Source: JBDSTZ01 sp039927975
GTDB taxonomy: Bacteria > Pseudomonadota > Gammaproteobacteria > Burkholderiales > Burkholderiaceae_D
Direction: 5' to 3'
Assembly (NCBI GenBank): GCA_039927975.1
Contig: JBDSTZ010000236.1
Location: 1 to 11,409, forward strand
DNA length: 11,409 nucleotides
Shown here: positions 6,923 through 11,409 of the stretch, piece after piece
Numbering within the stretch: the stretch's first letter is position 1
Layout: each line of letters opens with the position of its first letter
Program-made: the position numbers and the translations under genes
Notes under the pieces: generated by a model
Database searches by the model: none
What the model saw: only the letters and a program-made list of their open reading frames with translations
What the model was told of the DNA's origin: nothing

Positions 6923-8878
6923 ATGGCAGGTAATCTCCTCAATGTCGGCAAGTCGGGCCTGTTCGCCGCCCAGGTGGGCCTGTCGACGACCGGCCACAAT
7001 ATCTCCAACGCCAACGTGGCCGGCTACAGCCGCCAGCTGGTGGTGCAGGAGTCGGCCACCGCCCAGGATGTCGGCTACGGTTTCGTCGGCTCCGGCACCC
7101 AGATCGCCGACATCAAGCGTTACTCCGACGACTTCCTCAACGCCCAGGTGCGCACCGCCCAATCGGCGACCAGTTCGCTGCAAGCCTATTCGGCGCAGAT
7201 CAACCAGGTCGACAACCTGCTGGCCGACACAACCTCCGGCCTGTCGCCGGCCCTGCAGGATTTCTTCAAGGGGGTGCAGGACCTGGCCTCCAACCCCGCC
7301 TCGGTCGCCTCGCGCCAGGCCATGCTGTCGACCGCCGATTCGCTGGCCGCGCGCTTCCAGGGCGTCAACGCCCGGCTCGAGGAAATCCGCCAGGGCGTCA
7401 ACACCCAGATCGAAGCGAATGTCACGGCGATCAATTCCTACGCCGGCCAGATCGCCGACCTGAACGAGAAAATCGCCGGCTTCGCCAACACCGGCAGCCA
7501 GCCGAACGACCTGCTCGACCAGCGCGACCAGCTGGTCGCCGAGTTGAACAAGCAAGTCAAGGCGACCGTCGTCAGGGGCGACAACAATAGTCTGACGGTG
7601 TCGATCGGCACCGGCCAGCCGCTGGTGGTGGGCAAGAAGTCGTTCGAACTGGCGGTGACCCATTCGCCGACCGACCAGACCCGGCTCGAAGTCGGCTACG
7701 TCACCCCGGGCAAGGTCACGGTGCTGGCCGAAAGCTCGCTGACGGGCGGCGAACTGGGCGGCTTGTTCGAGTTCCGCTCGCAGTCGCTCGACCGCGCGCA
7801 AAGTTCGCTGGGCCGGGTCGCCATCGGCCTGGCCGCCACCGTCAACGCCCAGCATCGCCTGGGGCAGGACGACGCCGACAACATGGGCGGCGATTTCTTC
7901 ACTCAGGCCGCGCCCGTGGTTGGCCGCAACGAGGCCAACAACGCCACCAGCACCACGGTGGTGGACGCGGCCATCACCGACCCGACCAAACTGACCCAGA
8001 GCGACTACAAGCTCAGCTATGACGGCAGCAACTTCACCGTCACACGCCTGGCCGACAACGTCAAGACCACCATTTCGCCGTATCCGCAAACGGTGCCGCA
8101 AACCATCGACGGCGTCGCCTACAGCATTTCCGGCAACGCGGCCAAGAACGACAGTTTCGTGATCCGCCCGACCATCAATGGCGCGGCCCAGTTCCAGGTG
8201 GCGATCAACGACCGCAGCAAGATCGCCGCGGCGGCGCCGATCAGCACCGGCGCGCCGATCAGCAACACCGGCAGCGGCAAGATCAGCGAGGGCAGCGTGG
8301 ACGCCGCCTACCTGACGCCCGGCAACGCGTTGAGCGCGCCGGTCACGCTGACCTTTTCGGCCGGCGCGCTGTCGGGCTTCCCGGCCAGCAAGGCGGTGAC
8401 GGTGACCAGCAACGGCGTGCCGACCACCTATCCGGCCGGCACCGCCAGCATTCCTTACGTGGCTGGCGCCAGCTACAGTTTCGGCGGCGTCAACCTGACC
8501 ATGAGTGGCCAGCCGGCCGCCAACGACACCTTCACGGTGGGGCCGAACACCAGCGGGGTGGGCGACAACCGCAATATGCGCGCCCTCGGCGCCCTGCAGT
8601 CGGCCAACATCCTCGACGGCGGCACCGCCACGTTCCAGTCGGCGTACGCCGAGCTGGTCAGTTTTGTCGGCAACAAGTCGCGCGAAGCCGACGTCAACGG
8701 CAAGGCCAGCGCCGCGCTGCTGGCCCAGGCGACCCAGTCGCAACAAAACGTCTCGGGCGTCAACCTCGACGAGGAAGCGACCAATCTGCTGCGCTACCAG
8801 CAAGCCTACCAGGCGGCCGGCAAGGTCATGCAGATGGCCAGCACCCTGTTCGACACCCTGCTCTCGCTGGGCCGCTAA
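6923..8878 (+). CDS. flgK: Flagellar hook-filament junction protein 1, FlgK (HAP1)
   Basis: FlgK caps the finished hook and, with FlgL, joins it to the filament. The N-terminus has GKSGLFAAQVGLSTTGHNIS and NANVAGYSRQ, the FlgK form of the axial D0 motif. A long helical D1 region follows (residues about 80-200), with DLLDQRDQLVAELN. The C-terminus has VNLDEEATNLLRYQQAYQAA and an amphipathic helix. At 651 residues it is about 100 longer than the enteric protein. The outer domain contains two related beta modules, residues about 360-416 and 472-541, each ending in a GV-x5-SG-x-x-A-x-ND-(S/T)-F signature. The ribosome binding site is only a GAAAGA-like purine run. The sigma-28 promoter lies directly upstream, and flgL starts 25 bases after the stop. 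Confidence 0.96.
   Translation: MAGNLLNVGKSGLFAAQVGLSTTGHNISNANVAGYSRQLVVQESATAQDVGYGFVGSGTQIADIKRYSDDFLNAQVRTAQSATSSLQAYSAQINQVDNLLADTTSGLSPALQDFFKGVQDLASNPASVASRQAMLSTADSLAARFQGVNARLEEIRQGVNTQIEANVTAINSYAGQIADLNEKIAGFANTGSQPNDLLDQRDQLVAELNKQVKATVVRGDNNSLTVSIGTGQPLVVGKKSFELAVTHSPTDQTRLEVGYVTPGKVTVLAESSLTGGELGGLFEFRSQSLDRAQSSLGRVAIGLAATVNAQHRLGQDDADNMGGDFFTQAAPVVGRNEANNATSTTVVDAAITDPTKLTQSDYKLSYDGSNFTVTRLADNVKTTISPYPQTVPQTIDGVAYSISGNAAKNDSFVIRPTINGAAQFQVAINDRSKIAAAAPISTGAPISNTGSGKISEGSVDAAYLTPGNALSAPVTLTFSAGALSGFPASKAVTVTSNGVPTTYPAGTASIPYVAGASYSFGGVNLTMSGQPAANDTFTVGPNTSGVGDNRNMRALGALQSANILDGGTATFQSAYAELVSFVGNKSREADVNGKASAALLAQATQSQQNVSGVNLDEEATNLLRYQQAYQAAGKVMQMASTLFDTLLSLGR
8000..8170 (+). 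repeat. FlgK outer-domain module A (protein-level repeat)
   Basis: Residues 360-416 of FlgK form a compact beta-rich unit that begins SDYKLSYDGSNFTVTR and ends DGVAYSISGNAAKNDSFVI followed by R-P. The same ending pattern recurs in module B of FlgK and in FlgL. The similarity is seen in the protein and is weak at DNA level, so this is an old duplication or a shared fold rather than a recent repeat. Confidence 0.6.
8336..8545 (+). repeat. FlgK outer-domain module B (protein-level repeat)
   Basis: Residues 472-541 of FlgK start APVTLTFSAGALSGF and end GGVNLTMSGQPAANDTFTV followed by G-P, parallel to module A. The link between the modules is an Ala/Ile/Ser/Gly-rich stretch (KIAAAAPISTGAPISNTGSG). 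Together the two units probably account for most of the extra length over enteric FlgK. Confidence 0.6.
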
Positions 8879-8903
8879 CTTTAGACACGCGTCAGGAACC
8901 GTC

Positions 8904-10121
8904 ATGCGCATCGCCACGAGCACTATCTTCGAAACCGGCACCAACCAGATGGGCACGCTGCAGAGCAATATCGCGCGTACCCAGATGCAGCTGTCGACCA
9001 ACCGCCGCATGCTGACCGCCGCCGACGACCCGATCGCCTCGGCGCGCGCGCTGGAAGTGACGCAGTCGCAATCGATGAACACCCAGTTCGCCACCAACCG
9101 CCAGAACGCCAAGAGCTCGCTGTCGCAGGTCGGACTGGCGCTGCAGGGCACCACCGGCCTGCTGCAGGACATCCAGGAACTGACCATCAACGCCGGCAAC
9201 GCCGCGCTCGGCCAGTCCGACCGCGAATCGCTGGCGATCGCGCTGACGGGCCGGCTCGACGACCTGATGGGCCTGGCCAACAGCGCCGACGGCGCCGGTG
9301 GCTACCTGTTCTCCGGCTACAAATCGACCACCGTGCCGTTCACCCAGACCCCCACCGGCGCCCAGTACAATGGCGACCAGGGCCAGCGCCAGCTGCAGGT
9401 CGGCTCCTCGCGCCAGCTGGCGGTGAGCGATTCGGGCGCCTCCATTTTTGAAAACAACATCACCGGCAACGGCACCTTCGAGACCAAGCCGAGCACGTCC
9501 AACACCGGCGCCGGCATCGTCTCGGTCGGCGCGGTGTCGAACGCGACGGCATTGACCGGCCACAGCTATTCGCTGGCCTTCAGCGTCGCCGGCACGCCGG
9601 CGGTCACCACCTACGCCGTGACCGACACCACCACCAACACGGCGGTCGGCACGCCGCAGCCATATGAAAGCGGCAAGCAGATCAGCGTCGACGGCATGTC
9701 CTTCGACATCAAGGGCGATCCGGCCAACGGCGACACCTTCAGCGTCGCGCCCAGCCAGAAGCAATCGATCTTCACCACCATCACCAATCTGATCGCCACC
9801 CTGCGCGCGCCGGGCACCGGCGCCGCCGGCCAGGCCCGGCTGACCAACGGCTTGAACGCGGCCAACGCCAACCTGTCGTCCTCGCTCGACAATGTGCTCA
9901 GCGTGCAAGCCTCGGTCGGCTCGCGCATGAAGGAACTCGATTACCTCGACAGCGCGGGCGACGATTTGAACCTGCAATACGCCTCGACCCTGTCGAACCT
10001 GCAAGACCTGGACATGGTGGCGGCGCTGTCGCTGTTTTCGCAGCAGCAGCTGACGCTCGAAGCGTCGCAGAAGTCGTTCAAGACGCTGTCGGGGCTGTCG
10101 CTGTTTAACTTCATCAGCTAA
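8904..10121 (+). CDS. flgL: Flagellar hook-filament junction protein 3, FlgL (HAP3)
   Basis: FlgL sits between FlgK and the filament and is related to flagellin. The start MRIATSTIFETGTNQMGTLQ and NRRMLTAADDPIASARALEV are typical of the flagellin-like N-terminal helix, and GGYLFSGYKSTTVPF is the conserved FlgL core motif. The C-terminal coiled region has SVGSRMKELDYLD and ends LSLFNFIS. The open frame continues upstream into flgK, but AGGAA at 8894-8898 marks the ATG at 8904 as the start. The product is 405 residues against about 317 in enterics. The extra length surrounds residues 220-283, which end DGMSFDIKGDPANGDTFSV and resemble the two FlgK modules. It lies 25 bases after flgK and just before a strong terminator, so it closes the operon. 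Confidence 0.96.
   Translation: MRIATSTIFETGTNQMGTLQSNIARTQMQLSTNRRMLTAADDPIASARALEVTQSQSMNTQFATNRQNAKSSLSQVGLALQGTTGLLQDIQELTINAGNAALGQSDRESLAIALTGRLDDLMGLANSADGAGGYLFSGYKSTTVPFTQTPTGAQYNGDQGQRQLQVGSSRQLAVSDSGASIFENNITGNGTFETKPSTSNTGAGIVSVGAVSNATALTGHSYSLAFSVAGTPAVTTYAVTDTTTNTAVGTPQPYESGKQISVDGMSFDIKGDPANGDTFSVAPSQKQSIFTTITNLIATLRAPGTGAAGQARLTNGLNAANANLSSSLDNVLSVQASVGSRMKELDYLDSAGDDLNLQYASTLSNLQDLDMVAALSLFSQQQLTLEASQKSFKTLSGLSLFNFIS
9561..9752 (+). repeat. FlgL outer-domain module, related to the FlgK modules
   Basis: Residues 220-283 of FlgL run from HSYSLAFSVAGTPAVTTYAV to a DGMSFDIKGDPANGDTFSV ending followed by A-P. The alignment with the two FlgK modules is clearest in the last 20 positions: (D/G)-G-(V/M), G at position 9, then A, D, (S/T), F and P. 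Similarity is at protein level only. Confidence 0.55.
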
Positions 10122-10138
10122 TTTGCGGCGATCCAGCG

Positions 10139-10174
10139 AAAAAAACCGCCTTGGTCGACAAGGCGGTTTTTTTT
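10139..10174 (+). terminator. Rho-independent terminator after flgL, likely bidirectional
   Basis: CCGCCTT (10146-10152) pairs perfectly with AAGGCGG (10160-10166) around a 7-base loop. The stem is preceded by seven A (10139-10145) and followed by eight T (10167-10174). It begins 18 bases after the flgL stop. Because an A-run precedes and a T-run follows, it should work in both directions and could also stop transcripts of the convergent gene on the - strand that ends at 10341. Confidence 0.9.
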
Positions 10175-10340
10175 CGTCGGTGCGCTGGAATGGAGAGGTG
10201 ATGCCGACGCCGCGGGCGGAAGCCCAAGGCGCGCATCAAGACGCGGGAACGCGGTCCTTCGCGCGAGCAGGCTCATGCGAGCGGGTAAAAGGCGGGGAGG
10301 GAAGATGGAACGGACGCGTGGCGCGCCGCCCCAGCCCGAC

Positions 10341-10595
10341 TCAGCGGTAAAACGCCTCGACCTTGCCTTTCAGCTTGATCAGCATCGGCTTGCCCTTGCG
10401 GTCGAGCGTCTTGCCGGCGGCGACCTTGATCCAGCCTTCGCTGATGCAATATTCCTCGACATCGAGGCGGTCCTTGTCGTTGAAACGGATGCCGACATCG
10501 TTTTTGAAGACGGCGGCGACGTGGTGCGGGCTGCGCGGGTCGATCGACAGGCGGTCGGGCAGCGGCGGCTGGGCTGGGGCGGTGGTATCGTTCAT
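10341..10595 (-). CDS. DUF3297 family small protein of unknown function
   Basis: This 84-residue protein has no signal peptide or membrane segment, so it is probably cytoplasmic. The N-terminal 12 residues are Ala/Pro/Thr-rich. The rest is a conserved-looking unit: LPDRLSIDPRSPHHVAAVF, then DVGIRFNDKDR, DVEEYCISEGWIKV, AAGKTLDRKGKPMLIKLKG and an end in VEAFYR. I recognise this as the DUF3297 pattern found in Proteobacteria, whose function is not known. The start codon is ATG at 10595 with no Shine-Dalgarno sequence upstream. A sigma-70-like promoter ends 8 bases before it. It is convergent to flgL, with 166 bases between the gene end and the flgL terminator. Its codon use and motif conservation argue for a real gene; the family name is from memory. 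Confidence 0.85.
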   Translation of the reverse strand: MNDTTAPAQPPLPDRLSIDPRSPHHVAAVFKNDVGIRFNDKDRLDVEEYCISEGWIKVAAGKTLDRKGKPMLIKLKGKVEAFYR

Positions 10596-10603
10596 GGGCA
10601 GCG

Positions 10604-10632
10604 ATTATCCACTAGAACCACGTGCACGACAA
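10604..10632 (-). promoter_or_regulatory. Sigma-70-like promoter of the DUF3297-like gene
   Basis: Read on the - strand, TTGTCG (10632-10627) and GATAAT (10609-10604) are 17 bases apart. They match the -35 consensus in 4 of 6 and the -10 consensus in 5 of 6 positions. Transcription would be expected to start at about 10597, two bases before the ATG at 10595. This would give a practically leaderless mRNA and would explain why no ribosome binding site is seen. Confidence 0.5.
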
Positions 10633-10649
10633 CGCCCTTTGATGTTGTC
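10628..10649. repeat. Inverted repeat overlapping the -35 of the small-gene promoter
   Basis: GACAAC (10628-10633) and GTTGTC (10644-10649) form a perfect 6-base dyad around a 10-base spacer. The left arm overlaps the proposed -35 element. It has the geometry of a dimeric regulator operator, but six-base arms can occur by chance, and no regulator gene is in view. Confidence 0.3.
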
Positions 10650-10715
10650 ATCGGAACACGCCACTGGCTCGCGGCGCCTGCCGCCCGGCGTTCCCGCTGC
10701 CTGCTTCCCGCTCCC

Positions 10716-10757
10716 ACAAAACAACAATCCCGCCGTCGTTGCCGAGGGCGGGATTGT
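10716..10757 (-). terminator. Rho-independent terminator of the Ig-domain gene
   Basis: ACAATCCCGCC (10724-10734) pairs perfectly with GGCGGGATTGT (10747-10757) around a 12-base loop. On the - strand the stem is followed by TTGTTTTGT, a U-rich tail. The hairpin lies 22 bases beyond the stop codon at 10780-10782. It separates this gene from the DUF3297-like gene downstream, which therefore needs its own promoter. Confidence 0.82.
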
Positions 10758-10779
10758 CGGGAAGGGGACGCGCGGGCGC

Positions 10780-11409
10780 TTAACGCGTCGACACGCTCAC
10801 GCTGGCGTTGCCGCTGTTGCCGGCCGCATCAGTGCTGATCGCCTGCAGGGTGTGGTTGCCGGTCGCCGACTTGCGCGTGTTCCAGTTGTACGACAGCGTG
10901 CCGCCGCTGCCCCGGGCCACCAGCTTGCCGTCAAGGTAAAGCGACTGGCTGATACCGGCCGCGCCCGCGTTGTCGCTGGCGCTGACATTGACCGACACAT
11001 TGCCTGCGACCGCGCCAGCCACCGGGTTGTTGAACCTGACCACCGGTGCGCTGGTGTCGGCGACCGGCGGCGCGACGGCGTTGGCGACGTTGACCGCCAC
11101 CGCGCTCGACTGGCCGCGATTGCCGGCCGCGTCGAAGGCCACCGCCACCAGGCTGTTCATGCCGTTGGCCACGCCGGCCGAATCCCAGCTGAAGCTGGCG
11201 GCCGCCGAGGCGCTCGAGGCCACCGTGGTGCCGTTGACCTGCAGATCGACCCGCGCCACGCCGACATTGTCGCTGGCGCTGGCGTTCACGGCCACCACGC
11301 CGGACACCGTGCTGCTGCCCAGCGGAGCGTCGATGCGCACGGCCGGCGCCGTGGTGTCGGCCGTTTGCACGGTGTTGGCGGCGCCCAGCACGGCGGCGGC
11401 CGCGTCGAC
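10780..11409 (-). CDS. C-terminal part of an Ig-like-domain surface or secreted protein, possibly an S8 peptidase
   Basis: The frame is open to the right edge, so only the last 209 residues are visible and the start is outside. They contain two tandem bacterial Ig-like domains of about 90 residues each. The first starts at DTTAPAVRIDAPLGSSTVSG and includes SASDNVGVARVDLQVNG and FDAAGNRG. The second starts at DTSAPVVRFNNPVAGAVAGN and includes SASDNAGAAGISQSLYLDGK and STDAAGNSG. A VANAVAPPVA linker joins them. The few residues before the first domain, VDAAAAVLGAAN, resemble the end of a subtilisin catalytic domain (GRVDAxxAV). Together with the common S8-plus-Ig architecture in Massilia-like genomes, this suggests a secreted serine protease, but no catalytic residue is in the window. 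Other cell-surface proteins with such repeats remain possible. Its terminator follows immediately. Confidence 0.75.
   Translation of the reverse strand, partial: VDAAAAVLGAANTVQTADTTAPAVRIDAPLGSSTVSGVVAVNASASDNVGVARVDLQVNGTTVASSASAAASFSWDSAGVANGMNSLVAVAFDAAGNRGQSSAVAVNVANAVAPPVADTSAPVVRFNNPVAGAVAGNVSVNVSASDNAGAAGISQSLYLDGKLVARGSGGTLSYNWNTRKSATGNHTLQAISTDAAGNSGNASVSVSTR

Noticed and set aside
6842..9280. Long - strand open frame opposite flgK and the start of flgL
   Set aside because: Same reasons: an antisense shadow of GC-rich genes, rich in Arg, Gly, Val and Ala with no motif.
10201..10350. Possible 49-residue + strand small gene after the flgL terminator, with a GGAGAGG ahead of its ATG
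   Set aside because: The product is Arg/Gly/Ala-rich without recognisable features, no promoter is seen after the terminator, and it runs into the end of the DUF3297-like gene.
1..11409. Insertion sequences, CRISPR arrays, tRNA or rRNA genes, attachment sites
   Set aside because: I saw no transposase reading frame, no regularly spaced direct repeats, no tRNA-like cloverleaf and no rRNA sequence; the window is filled by the genes described.

Overview
The window holds almost the whole flagellar rod, hook and ring gene cluster of a GC-rich betaproteobacterium. It is followed by a short accessory stretch on the opposite strand. Gene order, codon bias toward G/C in third positions, the extended FlgK and FlgL proteins and the neighbouring DUF3297-type and Ig-repeat genes fit the Oxalobacteraceae (Massilia, Duganella or Janthinobacterium relatives). 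That placement is inferred from familiarity with such genomes; no search was run.

Layout. Bases 2-85 are the last codons of flgC. Then follow flgD, flgE, flgF, flgG, flgH, flgI and flgJ, all on the + strand with short gaps or a 4-base overlap (flgG/flgH). The exception is an 89-base gap between flgF and flgG. After flgJ a 77-base gap carries a well-formed sigma-28 (FliA) promoter, then come flgK and flgL. A strong bidirectional hairpin (10139-10174) closes the cluster. On the - strand lie a small DUF3297-like gene (10341-10595), with its own promoter and apparently almost no 5' leader, and the 3' end of a larger gene entering from the right edge. The visible part of that larger gene encodes two bacterial Ig-like domains and may be the tail of a subtilisin-type (S8) secreted peptidase. 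It ends in its own terminator.

How the genes work together. FlgC, FlgF and FlgG are rod subunits. FlgJ caps the growing rod and opens the peptidoglycan. FlgI and FlgH form the P and L rings that act as the bushing. FlgD caps the growing hook and FlgE is the hook subunit. FlgK and FlgL are the two hook-filament junction proteins. The sigma-28 promoter ahead of flgKL implies that the junction proteins receive extra late transcription once the hook-basal body is finished and FlgM is exported, as in enteric bacteria.

Novelty. I see no undescribed multi-gene system: the cluster is complete and canonical. The features worth a second look are an Ala-rich insert of about 106 residues in FlgE, a small module occurring twice in FlgK and once in FlgL, the near-perfect sigma-28 site, and the near-leaderless layout of the DUF3297-like gene.
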